Shown piece by piece: positions 32,441 through 44,251 of a DNA stretch of 64,000 nt. The DNA is from Lunularia cruciata (Eukaryota; Streptophyta; Marchantiopsida; Lunulariales; Lunulariaceae), in NCBI GenBank assembly GCA_948567375.1, contig OX419756.1, positions 7,569,001 through 7,633,000 on the forward strand. The letters run 5' to 3'. The notes beneath the pieces are model-generated. The model was not told where the DNA came from, did not search any database, and saw only the letters and a list, made by a program, of their open reading frames with translations. Every line of letters starts with the position of its first letter. The stretch's first letter is position 1. The position numbers and the translations under genes were made by a program.

Positions 32441-33450
32441 CATCCATAGATGTGGTTGAGAGCAAGTATGAGAAGGGAGAGTGCTCAAACTCCAAGGGTC
32501 TTAATTTGGAGCTTTTGGCACAAGAGAAGAAGAGAGCTCGTTTTGCAGAGGATGTTCACTCTTCTCAAGGATTTACTTCAAGCAAGGATACTCCTATGTC
32601 AACTAGGAGCACTCGCACCTCAACACCATCAACAACAAAGACTCCAAGGAAGAAGTTGGGGATGGAGGACTTCTTGATCTCAAAGCAACAATGGAACTAC
32701 AATGTGTTGGAGGATGTTGGTAGTCACAAGGCTAACATCACAGTGGGCCAATTAATTGCTTTGAACCCTACCTTGAGAAAGGAGCTTAGAGGTGGTTTGA
32801 GTTCTACAAGGAGCAAGAAGAAGAAGAAGGCAAAAGTTCCAGTATCAATGGGGGTGGTGGATGCCAAGCCAACACCATGGGAGGCTTGTGAATATGCCTC
32901 CAAGATTGATGTGAGAGTGAATGGTCACAACATCAAGGATGCATTGGTTGATGGAGGATCAGCAATGAATGCCATGTCAGAAAGGTTGATGAAGAAGTTG
33001 GGTATGATACCCTCAAGACCTTCAACATTTGTGGTGAGCATGGCAAACAAGCAACAAGTTCGACCAGTAGGGGTGATGGATAAGGTGGTAGTTTCAGTTA
33101 TGGGAGTTCAGAATCTCATGACTTTCCAAGTCTTGAAGGATTCAAGCTATGACTTACTTCTTGGGAGGCCATGGTTGAGAGCAGCACGCACAACTGATCG
33201 ATGGCACAAAGGGTACTTGAGGATTGGGCCATCAAACCATAGAGTCACTGTTCCTGTGACTAACACCACCAACACTTCACATTCAGATACCCCATCTTCT
33301 GATTATTGGGAATCAGATTCTGAAGAAGGAGCTTCAGGTGTGGACACAAGCATAGAAGAGGAGACTTCCACGGAGGAGGATGAATCTGAATCTGATTCAG
33401 ATGTGTATCCTTTGTGTGCTATGGATTTTGCACCTAAGCCAGAGGTTTAG
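32290..33450 (+). CDS. F protease-containing pol segment
   Basis: Open in the -1 frame relative to gag, overlapping it by about 150 bases with no ATG at its start, as expected if it is reached by frameshifting. A Lys/Ser/Thr-rich stretch is followed by the protease: DALVDGGSAMNAMSERLMKKLG (Asp-Gly-Gly-Ser instead of the usual Asp-Ser/Thr-Gly; near 32938-33003) and YDLLLGRPWLR. An acidic Glu/Asp/Ser tail ends at an in-frame TAG (33448). The same frame continues into RT 21 bases later. Confidence 0.8.
   Translation: MFWLWRKRPYPKELPKFHLPWRKGYEGANRGKEGGSETQVAPNPNKGKGIASIDVVESKYEKGECSNSKGLNLELLAQEKKRARFAEDVHSSQGFTSSKDTPMSTRSTRTSTPSTTKTPRKKLGMEDFLISKQQWNYNVLEDVGSHKANITVGQLIALNPTLRKELRGGLSSTRSKKKKKAKVPVSMGVVDAKPTPWEACEYASKIDVRVNGHNIKDALVDGGSAMNAMSERLMKKLGMIPSRPSTFVVSMANKQQVRPVGVMDKVVVSVMGVQNLMTFQVLKDSSYDLLLGRPWLRAARTTDRWHKGYLRIGPSNHRVTVPVTNTTNTSHSDTPSSDYWESDSEEGASGVDTSIEEETSTEEDESESDSDVYPLCAMDFAPKPEV
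32380..32386 (+). promoter_or_regulatory. Candidate -1 ribosomal frameshift site
   Basis: G GGA AAG in gag codon phase fits the X-XXY-YYZ pattern, inside the gag/protease overlap and about 50 bases before the gag stop. Z = G is usually weak in eukaryotes, and I did not fold the sequence downstream. Confidence 0.4.
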
Positions 33451-33471
33451 AAGGACCCAGATAAATCACCA

Positions 33472-36273
33472 TTGACACTTGAGGAGGTAGAGAGAAGGTT
33501 ATCTACCCTCAAGTATGGCCCAAATGTTACCAAAGAGGAGAAGGTGAGATTTGAGGAGATTTTCCGCAAGTTCATCCATGTGTTTGCTTTTAGTTACAAG
33601 GATTTGAAGGAAGTCACCTTGGAGGAGCACAAGATAGAGGTGGAGTCACATGCAAGACCAATCCGCCAAAAGCAACGTCGCATTAGCCCACCAATATCTT
33701 TGGTTGTGAAGGAGGAGATTGATAAGCTCAAGGAGGCTGGATTTATCTTTGAGGTGGAGAATTCAGAATGGGTGTCTCCAATTGTCATTGTGAAGAAAAA
33801 GAATGGCAAGCTTCGGGTATGTGTGGATTACAAGAAGCTCAATGCTGTTACCAAGAAGGACTACTACCCATTGCCATTCATTGATGAGATCTTGGAGGAG
33901 GTTGCAGGTCATGAGAGGTATAGTTTTGGAGATGGTTATAGTGGATATAACCAAATCAAGATTGCACCAGAGCATCAACAACTCACCACATTCACCACAC
34001 CTTGGGGAACTTACGCTTTCAAGGTCATGCCTTTTGGGCTTTGCAATGCTCCAGCCACATTCCAACGGTTCATGAACAAGGTATTTGAACCTTTCATTGG
34101 GAAATTTGTGAGAGATTTCATTGATGACTTTTGTGTCTATGGGAGCAAGGAGGAGCACTTTGAGCACCTAATCAAAGTCTTGCAACGCTTGGATGAGGAA
34201 AATGCATCACTCAACCCAGAGAAGTGCATTTTTGGATGTGAAGAAGGTCTACTTTTGGGGCATATCATCTCCAAGGATGGAATAGCAGTTGATCCTGAGA
34301 AGGTGAGGAAAATCTCAAACCTTCCATTCCCTTCAAGCTTGACAAAGTTACGCCAATTCTTGGGGATGGTTGGGTACTATAGGAGGTTCATCTTCTCATT
34401 TTCCAACAAGGCTTATGCATTGACCATCTACATGAAGAAGGGTGTAGATTACATGGTGATTTTGGAAGACAAGGAGGCTCTCAAAGCTTTTGAGGAGCTC
34501 AAGCAATCCCTTGTTGTAGCTCCAATTCTTGCTAAACCTGATTGGAGTAAACCTTTCATCCTCTACACTGATGCTTCTAATGTAGCTATAGGATGCACTC
34601 TTAGTCAATTAGACCAAGATGGGCATGATCATCCAATAGCTTATGCTAGTAGGCAGATGGTTTCAGCAGAGAAGAACTACTCTATCATGGAGAGAGAAGG
34701 GTTGGTAGTGATCTTTGGTCTCAAGAAGTTTAGACACTACTTGATTGGAGGGAAAGCCACCATTGTCACGGATCAAAAGGCTTTGAAGTACATCTTCAAC
34801 AAGCCTAATGTTGAAGGGAGACTAGCAAGGTGGATGATACTCTTGTCTGAGTATGACTACACCATTGAAGATAGGCCAGGAAAGAAACATGCAAATGCTG
34901 ATTTATTATCTAGAGCCTATGATCATGATGGAGATGAGCCAGTGGATGATTCCTTCCCGGATGAGGAGCTCATGACAATCTCAGTCACTCAAGAGGTTCC
35001 AATGGAGTACAAGGAGATTGTGGATTTTGTGACAAAAGGTAACTATCCAGAAGGGATGCATGCTAGGGAGAGGAAGGCCCTTGCAGCAAGATCTAGACCT
35101 TACACAATGGTGGAGGATAGTCTTTTTCACCAAGGAGCAGATGGTCTACTTCGAAGAGCAGTGGGTAAGGAAGAGTCTATCCTACTCATAAAGGAGTTTC
35201 ATGAAGGTTTAGTATGTGGAGGACACTTTGCAGGAAAGGTGACTGCTTTCAAGATTCTAGATGCAAGTTACCATTGGAGAGGGATTTTCAAGGATTGTCT
35301 TGATTATTGCAAAACTTGTCATGTTTGTCAAGCTTTTGCTAGAAAGTCTACATCCACTCCACCACTTAGATCAATTCCATTGTTAGGACCTTTTGAGAAG
35401 TGGGGAATTGATTTTGTAGGTCCTCTCAATAGAACCCCAAGGAACAATCGGTACATTGTGGTAGTTACTGATTACCTTACCAAGTGGGTTGAGGCTAGAC
35501 CATTGAGGGACAAGAATGAAGATGAAGTGGGTAGATTTCTTTATGAACGCATTATCACTAAGTTTGGATGCCCTTTGGAGTTGGTTTCTGCTAGAGGAGG
35601 AGAGTTTACATGAAGCATTACTACAGCCATGCTACGACATTTCTCTATCACACATAGAGTAACTACATCCTATAAGCCAAATTCCAATGGCTTGGAAGAG
35701 AGAACCAATCAGACCTTGTGCATGATGTTGGCCAAAGATGCAGAAATGGAGGGGGCTAAACATCATTGGGACAAGAGGATTCATGCAGTTTTGTGGGAGT
35801 ATAGGACAACCATGAAAACTTCCACTGGATATTCTCCATTTCAATTGGTGTATGGTATTGAGTCTACCTTACCTATTCACTTTGATCTTCCTACCTTCCA
35901 AAGCATTCATAGGAGATTGAAGAAAGCACAAGGAGGTGATGCAAAGAAGTCAAGGAAGGATCAACTCATGGAGTTGGAAGAGGCAAGAGCAGTTGCTATG
36001 GTTCGAGTGGAGCAAGCCCAAAGGAAACAAAAGGAGAGCTATGATAAGAGGCAAGACAAGAAGAAGGTGGAGCCTTTCAAAGAAGGTGATTGGGTAATGT
36101 TTTTTGATTCCATTCGATTCAAGAGAGTGCAAAAGAAGTTTTTGCCTAAGTACTTTGGACCTTTCATAGTGGAGAAGGTGTGGGGCAATTACACCTATGA
36201 TCTCAAGGAGTTGGGAGGAAGATACTTTGATAGGATTAACCATGATAAGTTGAAGATGTACCATAGAAGGTAG
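33472..36273 (+). pseudogene. F reverse transcriptase - RNase H - integrase
   Basis: One frame from 33451 to 36273, interrupted only by TGA at 35611-35613. RT: CVDYKKLNAVTKKDYYPLP, YSGYNQI, PFGLCNAPATFQR, FIDDFCVYG (about 34120-34145). RNase H: LYTDASNVAIGC, MEREGLVVIFGLKKF, TDQKALKY, HANADLLSR. Integrase: zinc finger CKTCHVCQ; first Asp in GIDFVGPL; the position of the second Asp reads SARGGEF (Ala, GCT); Glu in GLEERTN. The C-terminal GPFIVEKVWGNYTYDL region closes it with no chromodomain. The lost Asp and the stop make integrase inactive. Confidence 0.85.
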
Positions 36274-36309
36274 AGAGACCTTCACTTTGAGGACAAAGTG
36301 AAAACTTAG

Positions 36310-36321
36310 TCCGGGGGTAAA
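36310..36321 (+). promoter_or_regulatory. Polypurine tract of F
   Basis: TCCGGGGGTAAA directly before the 3' LTR, typical of plant Ty3/gypsy plus-strand priming sites. Confidence 0.75.
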
Positions 36322-36996
36322 TGTAACACCCATTTGTGCATGTGTGTGGTATTGTGATATTTAGCTTGGTATTACAAGTACTTAAGAGATATTATTTATA
36401 TAGAGATAAATGATGGTTCTATATTAGTCATGGTTAGCTAAAGTTAGTCATAGTTAAGATAGATGGGACCTTACTTTAGAGGAAGTAGAAAAGATGAGCA
36501 CCACTATTTTGGATTTTAGTGTGTTGACTTGGTATTATTCCTAGGTGTTTGGCTTTGGGGAAAGAGTTGAGAACTCTTGGGCCCGCAAGCCTTTTTTTTT
36601 GGATTCTTCTTTAGTCCAAGGATAGCCCATGTGAAGGAATCCTTGCTTTAGTGGTTGGGTCAAGATAAGGGGAATATGCCCATGTGAATGGATATTCCTT
36701 TCTATTTTTTGACTTTACTTGACTTTTAGTCTAGTAACTTGAGTTACTCGGTAATTAGTAACTTTGGTACGTAACTATTTCACAAGTATATAAACAAGGG
36801 GTGAGGAGGTACTCATCATCCTTTCATTTGCAACTATCTCTCTCATTGAGTTCTCTAGTGAGCAATGTCTTGAGTCTTGGAGTGTTAGCCTTGGAGGAGT
36901 ATGATGGAGTTGGGGTTCCTTGCCTTCTTAGTCCATGGTGCGCTACCATAATAGCCATCAGAGGTTCATCTTGAGTGAGAGACAGGCCGGCTCATA
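36322..36996 (+). repeat. 3' LTR of element F
   Basis: TGTAACACCC to GGCTCATA (the 5' LTR ends CACA). Followed by GGAC, the right target duplication. Confidence 0.9.
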
Positions 36997-37741
36997 GGAC
37001 CAGTTGGCTAAGGCACCAGTCTAGGAACAAGAGATCTAGGGGTCAAACCCTGTTGCATATAATCTAGCAGGAAAGGCAGATTTTGCCAACCAATGACCAA
37101 GATCTACTCTAAACTAGCTGGCCCTTGTAGGCCTTCGTAGCCTCTCATAGCCCATAGCCTTATGCCTTGAAGCCTCTAAACACCCAAATGAGGCCTTTCT
37201 TGTTGCCACTTCAAACCTCCTCCAAAATTGGTGAAACTTCTCCAAATCTGCAAAAGTCCTCCAAACTAGCAAAACTCCTCCAAATCTGGCCAAAATCTGA
37301 CATAAATCCCAACCAAAATCTGACATAAAATCTAACGTTAACCCTAAAGATGGCTGTCCATCAAATCCTCCGCTAACTTTCTACTCGAGCTAAATTGACA
37401 ACACGAGTTTTTCCAAATCACAAATTCATGAGAAGAGCTTCCCAACTCCACCTTCAATTTGACTTTTTGAGCCCAAATTGCAGCAAATTGGTCATGCCTT
37501 CACCTCTTGAGCTCAAAATCACAACCACTGCTCGAAATTTGCTCCTTCTTTGCTCAAAATTTGGCCAACGCTTTCGCACACCGTCCGCCTAATTGCCAAA
37601 TCTGCATCAATTGAACAAGCTTCTGCACACTAGGGAAACACTGAACTTGAATTGAGCTACCAACAATCCACCAAGCTTGGAGATACCACCAACACTCAAA
37701 GTTCTTGCACCCAATTTCCCCCTGACTTCACTTCTCTGATG
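36997..37741 (-). other. Leader of element D, distal part
   Basis: Resumes the leader of D after F. It matches B 6672-7117 and E 53996-54592 in reverse. D and E carry a Thr/Ser-rich piece (37180-37320) that is absent from B. Non-coding. Confidence 0.65.
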
Positions 37742-38190
37742 TAATCAGATTGCTTACCACTCTCAACTCAACTCAACTCAGATCAGTACTTGATCTATCA
37801 CTCTATAAACTGCCAACAACTGGGCACTAATTATAGTCAAGCCACACCCACTCAAACATAGAGAATCCAGGTGATGCTTGCCAGCCTCTGTCCACCATAG
37901 CCAGGAACTTGAAGGCTCAACATCAGAGAAGTGAGCTCTCTAGAGCTCACTTCAAAACTATACTCCCTGGACTCAAGCTAGCACTGATACCCTTACGGTC
38001 CCGCTGACGGCACACTTAACGGTGCGAATGGTGCAAAGTGACGGTGGGCCCCACCGTGAAGTCAATACCCCGAACATGAAATCTGACCGTCGGAAAGTAG
38101 TCTTTGAGAAACTGCTAGAATAACTCTAACTACTATCACTGGAACTCTAATGTCCGAGCATCTAGATGCGGCACTACAAATGGCATGACA
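37742..38190 (-). repeat. Split direct repeat A1 of element D
   Basis: 449 bp; in element sense it starts TGTCATGCC at 38190 and ends CTGATTA at 37742, followed by CATCAGAGAAG as in B and E. Confidence 0.85.
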
Positions 38191-38464
38191 AGACAAATAG
38201 GGGGTGGGGGGTAGGAGGTAGGAGAGGGAATGAAAGATGAAAGGAGGGCCAGTTTTTCTATTTTCAAGGCTTAATTCATCCATTTAGGCCTCCAAAATTG
38301 GCTCTAAAGTTTTAAGGGTGTTTTTTGGCCTTTGCCCTATTAGTTGAAGTACTCTTTTGGTGACAACTCTATCTAATCTACTTAGTCCATCATATATAAA
38401 ATCCTTTTGGATATTACCAAGCCATTTCCACCTTTAGACAGTATGTATAGCTAATGGTATTACA
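38191..38464 (-). repeat. LTR of family G (G2), right part, reversed
   Basis: Continues the LTR after D and ends GGTATTACA at 38464. It aligns with the reverse of 3604-3880 (TCCATTTAGGCCTCC, AGTACTCTTTT, CCATCATAT). Confidence 0.7.
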
Positions 38465-41400
38465 AGAAGTAGGAGCTTCATCAACTATGAAAGTACTCCT
38501 ACCAAATGTATGATGAAGTGGATCTCCTCCAAAACTTGGGTGGTGGTGGTGATTTTACTTGCTTTTCCTTCTCCTTTTAGGTGTAGTTTTAGGAGAAGTA
38601 GCATCAACTTCAACTTCAACTGGTTCTTGAGCTTCCACTTCTATCTCTACTTAGTTCTCACCTTTAGCTCTTACTTCCTCTTTTGGCCAAATATCATCGT
38701 GAACTTTGGGATGAATTTTGTGGGTTCCTTCCTTGGAGTTAAAGTAGCTCATAAAGCAAGGTTGGAAGGTTATTGGAGATGGTGTAAATTTTCTCCTTGC
38801 TCTCCTTCTTCTTCTTTTGCTACAATTGCATACTTGTCTAGTAGGAGCTGATTGAGCATCCTTGTATTGCTCTCCTCTTCTTTTGATGTTGCAAACCATT
38901 GTAATGTGAATGATCATTCTTCTTATTTTACCTCTTGATCTTCTTCTCTGGTTTCTTCCCTCAAAGCTACTTCTTCATCTTTGTCCAAAGTTACATCAAT
39001 AATTTGTGGATTTCTTCTAGCCTTCTTGTTTGCTAAGATGAAGGTTTTCTTTGGAGAAGGAGCGTGCTTCTTCATCATCTTTGTGAAGGGGAAAAAATTT
39101 CATGTCTTTGTATACTCCATATCTGCTTCTCAATACTTCTTGATCATCAACTTCCCTTTGGCTTGGGAAGCAAAGTACCACATGGGAGGGTAATGACCAA
39201 GGAACCACTTCCATTCTTCATTGTTCAATAGGTTGAGACCCATGTAAAAGTGAATAACAAAAGTTGATAGGTAAGTAGCTCTACTATCTTCTACAAAGTC
39301 ATAATGGATGGAGCTTACATGCAAGTAAAATTTGTTTGCCTAGTTCACTAGTTCTCTTGCATACATGTAATGAAAGAAGATTGCTAGGCTATTTGTTAGA
39401 TAAGTTGTTTGTTTGTGCTACAGCAACTTCATAATGGCTTCTAAAATTTCTCTTTGGGCTGGATCCTTGCAAAACTCTCCAACCATTGTTCTTGTTTTGC
39501 TTCTCCTTGAAAGTGGCCTTGATTTTGTCAATCAAGTACACTTTTGAGTACTAGGTGTTGATGGTCATAGCACTTGATGGCAATACATCTAGTCCTAGTA
39601 CATACTTTTGGTGCTCCTTGGTCCAACAATAGAGGTTTCCTCTCAAATCCCTATTGTTTCTCTTCCTTCTCCTTATGTTTTGTAAATGATCTTAAAGTAA
39701 CTCAAATTCCAATCCTAAAGCAAGAACCCCAAGTGCTTTCTATTTATTACCTCTCTTCTACAATACACATTTGTTCTTTAAGTGGAATGATGGCTTGGAA
39801 GGGCTTCGTCATTGGCTTTTGAACAAACACAATCTTTAGTCTCAAGGATGTTGGAAGAATGTAGGCAAATGTGGGTTGGTTGGAAAGTAGAAATATACAA
39901 GAGCCAGAACTTCTTAAAGGAATTTGGTTGTGGCTAAGATTGAAGACAAAGTATTTGTTTATGAAAGTGGAATTGACTATCACCCACTTTGGTTTATAGG
40001 CAAGATCTTTAGTCTTTTAGTGAATCAGGAGTGGTTAGATACTCCTTCTCCCCACACATCACATATTTGGTGCAGAGTAACTCTCCACACATGAAAACTA
40101 TTTGTTTCAATAGTCTCACTTGCCAATGCAAGGACTTTGCCAAAATGCCAAAATTCTCTCATAAATGAAACCACCATTCTTGAATATAAAACAATTTTTT
40201 TCAACCAAGAGGTAGCATATTCAAATAGGTATACAATGCTTGATGGTTAGCATGTCTAAGCTAAAGTGCTTATGGAGCAAAGTTCTTTTGGTACAAACAT
40301 GTTTTGGCTGAAGTCTCTTTGTGCCAAAGCTACATAGCTTTGACCAATCTTTGGGTTCATGTCAAATGTGGCATTCTTCCATAAATAAGCCTTCAACTTT
40401 GGACTCTCTTACTTATGTTGTTGGAGTAGATAAACAAAACCTCTTAGTTGAAGGATTCTTCAACTAAGAACTTTTGTTCCTAAACATTAAATTAAGCTGC
40501 TTTATCTTTACAAAAAAGGTGAATTAATAAAAAATTAAATTTTTAAAAAATGTGTGTACCGTATCACCCCAAAGATCCTTTCACTCCAAAGGTTGAGAAC
40601 TACTCTTCTCCAAAAACATAACTATAAAGGTGTCATTGCATTGGTTGAATGTCTTTGCCTTTTGATTCCATGATACTATCAATGCTCCAAATTAGACCCA
40701 ACCACTCAATACATTGATCCACTCCTTTATTTCTCCATACAATAGAACACTTGTGATCCTATTTCAAAATCCCTCACCTTTACTTGACATAGATACTCAC
40801 CAACACTCAAAATGAAAGAATAAAATGACAAAGGACTTAGAGTCTGTTTTAATAAACTTCAATTGGAACAAAATTGAAGCCTAAAATTCATTTTATGCTT
40901 TGCCTCAAAGAGATCCAACAATTAAGTGGATGTATAGAAATCTTATGATTCTATCTACATTGTCTACTAAAGTTTCCAATCATATCTTATCCTAATCACA
41001 TGCATGTTAATTAGGTGACTTATATGTGTTAAGGAACGTGTTAGATTATCCCCAAAGATAATTTGAAATTTACATTTCTTTGGACTTACAACTCCAAAGA
41101 ATTATACAACCTGAAGGCACTCTTCTTCAAAGGTATTTACAACTATGAAGGTCTTTGAATAAATTCCTACTCTCAAGGTTCTATAGCTATGAAGAGCTTC
41201 TTTCCATGAAGTATGCTTGGCATAAAGTTTCTAATATAAAGGACTACCTTTGCCTTTAAAATTCTGAAATAAGAGTTTAGTTTACTTCATTTGTCTAGCT
41301 TTCAAAAACATATGGGTATCAAAAATTTCTGTAAACTTCCTATCCAAGTGCTACCTAGGCCTAAAAATCAATTGATATACCTTTTCTTCTCTTCTAGCTT

Positions 41401-42355
41401 CTAGACATGCAATTGAAGTTAATCTAGTTTGCTTTTGTTGCTCTCCCTTGTCCTACTTTGCTTTTATTGCTCTCCCTACAATGTGATCTTTGGCCTCTTC
41501 TAGCTGCTTGATGGCTATCCTCTAAGTGCTAGTTCAAGATCATCACTTCTTCCTTTAAATCTTCTAACATTCAAGATTGATCAAACTCCTTCTCATCTCT
41601 TTCCTTTCTTCAACTCTTTGGTTAGGTTCTTCAATTGGGTTGCCACCTCCTTGCAATAATTGGACATTTATAGCTCCAAAATTACTTCTTGGATTTTGGA
41701 ATCTCTAACTTGCCCTAAATGCTTACCACTTCTTCATCTTAGGTGTTAAGTTGGTCTTTGTACTCAAGTTGCTTTTGATTCTATTTTAGCTAAAGGGTTC
41801 TCAATTCTCCTTGCAACTTTGTGATTTCATGTTTGTATTGGTACAATCCACTACAAAGGAAGTGTTTGGCTATTTTACCTCTTGGTTTTCCTATATAAGT
41901 CATTTACCTTCCTTGCTTTTTGCTTGTACAAGTTCCTCATCTTTGCTATTTTTTCCTTTGATTGGTCCTCCTTTGCATTCAAAGCGTAGATTACCTTATG
42001 AAGTTTTTTAATCAAGGTTTTATAATCCACCACATTGGGATATACTTCTTGGTACTTGGCTTAGAGTAGTTCCATTAGTTGTAGAGTTGCTTCCACCCAA
42101 TGAATGATGGGATGTGCTCCTTCTTGCACAAGCACTTGGGTTTCTTGAGCCAACCTTCTCCTACTTTGACATGCACCTCCAATAGAGAGTCTTTGCTTTC
42201 TTCTTCCACTTCCACTTCTATTTCTGGCTAATAATATTTGGCTTTTTTGTTGATCTTTGGGCCAAAAGTTCTTCTTTGGTTATTCTTTGGTGTTCAATTG
42301 CTCTTCTTGGTTGGAGCTCGGAAGTACTTTGGGTTGGTGTGATGTTCACCTTGGT
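38465..42355 (-). repeat. Unclassified old repeat, family I
   Basis: 3.9 kb with only short broken ORFs. On the - strand two stretches read like old protein (39130-39324 with KWFLGHYPPMWYFASQ, and 39747-39983), but I recognise no domain. A second fragment lies at 61279-62105 and a small one at 1-191, so it is repetitive. It ends at the LTR of C1. The 38510-39060 and 41360-42250 parts are T/C-rich low-complexity on the + strand. Confidence 0.5.
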
Positions 42356-42781
42356 TGTAAAAGACCAAATCTGCGGAAAGAAATAGGAGAATGGAAACTC
42401 ACATTGGGACACTTGAATGAGGGAAAACTCCAAATGCCTAGCATGAGCTTTGGCTTTGGTATTTATAGGTAGCATACAAGGCCCTTGAGAAACTTCTCAA
42501 GAAGCTTTCTCAAGCCGCTTTCTTAGAGTGCAAGCCAAGTTAACTAGGAAGCTTCTCAAGAAGCTTCCTTTTAGAAGTTGCTTACTTGGCGTGCAAGCTA
42601 AGCTAGTTGGAAGCTTCTAGAAACTTCCTTCTAGAAGCTACTTACTTGAAGTGCAAGCTAAGCTAGCCGGGAAGCTTCCCAAGAAGCTTCCTAGATACTT
42701 TTGGAATATTCTAGGCTAATTTGTCTTATGTGCTACTTCGTGAGCCCGACTAACTTTGTTGCTAAACTCCATATTGTTACA
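42356..42781 (-). repeat. 3' LTR of C1
   Basis: 426 bp, TGTAACAATATGG (at 42781, reverse) to CTTTTACA (42356). Contains GAAGCTTC/TTCTAGAA palindromes. Confidence 0.85.
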
Positions 42782-44246
42782 TATTCTCCCGCCGCTAGTT
42801 GGTGACATCCTTGTCGCCAATGAAGCTTCAAATTCTTGGATGGTCATTTGTGCATTCTAGAGGTGAGAAAGAGGTTTCCAGGTGGCATCATGAAGGAGAT
42901 ACCCTTTCCAAAGGACCTTGTACTTGGTATGTTGGCAACGGCCTCATTGAATATGGTGACGTACGAGGATACAATCAACTTTGTACTCCTCATGATCATT
43001 GATAGGGACAAGAAGAGGGGGAGGTTGGACTCGAGAGGAAAAGGAAGAGTGGTTAGGAACAAAGGGTTTCAACTTGGAAACATGAAAGACAAGATGGATA
43101 CGCATGTGACAAGGCAAGGCAAGTCAATAAGCAACAGGAGAGACAATTTGGGTGATATCAAAGTGTCCTATCCAATTAGGAGCAAGTTTACAAACTTGGG
43201 TATCAATTGGGAGAGGGAGGTTACTAGAGGATAGCATGACTTTATCACCAACTTCAAAGGTGAGATCACAACGATGGTGGTCCACATATTGTTTTTAGGC
43301 GGTTTTGAGCTACAAGGAGGTGAGACTTGGCTTGTTGGAGAGATTGGGATATAGTGGTCAAGAATGTGGAAGTATAAGGAACCTGAGATGGAGGGGGAGC
43401 AAGAAGAGAATCTGGAACAAGCAGATCTTGGCCAAAATTAAGAAAGAAAGGAGAAAATCCGGTGCTTGCCTATTTGGAATTGTTGTAGGCAAAATCTATA
43501 ACTACAAGATATTCATCCCAATTGGTATAGTGGACATTGACAAAAGCATGCAACATATCCTCCAATGAACAATTTTCACGTTCGGTTTGTCCATCAATTT
43601 GAGGATGATAGGCCGTGGACAAAGCCAGCTTGGTGCTGAGTATCTGGAAGAGTGCATGCCAAAACTTCTCCATAAATCAAGGATCACGGTTGGAGATGAG
43701 TACACGTGGCATCCCATGATCCTTGAAGATATTGTTGAAGTAGATTTGCGCTAAGGTTGGAGCATCCACGGTTTCATAGGTTGGTGCCAAGTGGATTTGC
43801 TTACTAAGCTTATCCAAAAACACCACAATTGCGGTGTGTCCTTGTTTTGTCTTTGGCAAGGATGTGATGAGATCCAAGCCCACATGCTCCCAGTGAGCCG
43901 ATGGAACGGTGAGTGGTTGAAGGAGTCCACTCAGCTTCTGGTTGCTGGCCTTGTTACGTTGGCAACTCTCACACAATCGGACAAATTCTTGAACATCTCA
44001 TGTCATGTTGGGCCACCACCATTGACGTTAGAGGGTACTCAAGGTCTTGTCCACACCCATGTGACCCGCGATGGGTAAATCCTGGGCTTCTTGAAGGCGC
44101 ACAATTCAAAGATCACCTTTAGCTAGACCATAGATCCGGTCCTCATGGAATAAAGGGCCTTCCTTGATGGAGAAGGTGTTGTACTCCTTATTGCATGCCG
44201 TAAGGTGACCATGTACCATTTGGAAGAAGGGATCTTGGTGTAGAGT
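42782..44246 (-). pseudogene. C1 integrase C-terminus and chromodomain, broken
   Basis: The integrase core is at 43470-43976 (SAHWEHVGLDLITSLPK, FLDKLSKQIHLAPT). The chromodomain (YEV-x-CILARRHI, EYKVL-KGYP, ATWEP pattern) is read in reverse at about 42815-43010. A TGA at 44106-44108 (shared with A and C2) replaces Arg. Polypurine CGGCGGGAGAATA precedes the LTR. Confidence 0.75.
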
Positions 44247-44251
44247 TGACT

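Larger units (their letters stand above)
29205..36996 (+). mobile_element. Element F: young Ty3/gypsy element, Athila/Tat-like
   Basis: Two nearly identical LTRs (29205-29881 and 36322-36996), a tRNA-Glu primer site, extra small ORFs, gag, protease, RT, RNase H, integrase and a polypurine tract. The target duplication GGAC lies at 29201-29204 and 36997-37000; B shows the empty site. RT resembles the Athila/Tat (non-chromovirus) branch: GYSGYNQI, MPFGLCNAPATFQR, and DF-type active site FIDDFCVYG. No chromodomain. Not autonomous as it stands: stops at 33448 and 35611 and a lost integrase Asp. Confidence 0.9.
20566..38190 (-). mobile_element. Element D: second copy of the DNMT/PHD retroelement, reversed, holding element F
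   Basis: Same parts as B in the same order, read right to left: A1 37742-38190, leader, primer-like site 29046-29058, gag, protease, methyltransferase, linker, RT, RNase H, integrase, PHD finger, polypurine tract, B1, A2, B2 (20566-20665). It ends with the same bases as B (TGTCAT and GCACAACA). No perfect target duplication flanks it (AAGGT against AGACA). The young element F interrupts its leader. D lacks J and keeps the longest open stretch of the family (413 codons, 25713-26954). Confidence 0.85.

Noticed and set aside
42799-43234. + strand ORFs across the C1 integrase/chromodomain
   Set aside because: Shadows of the - strand pol gene; the reverse reading gives the chromodomain.
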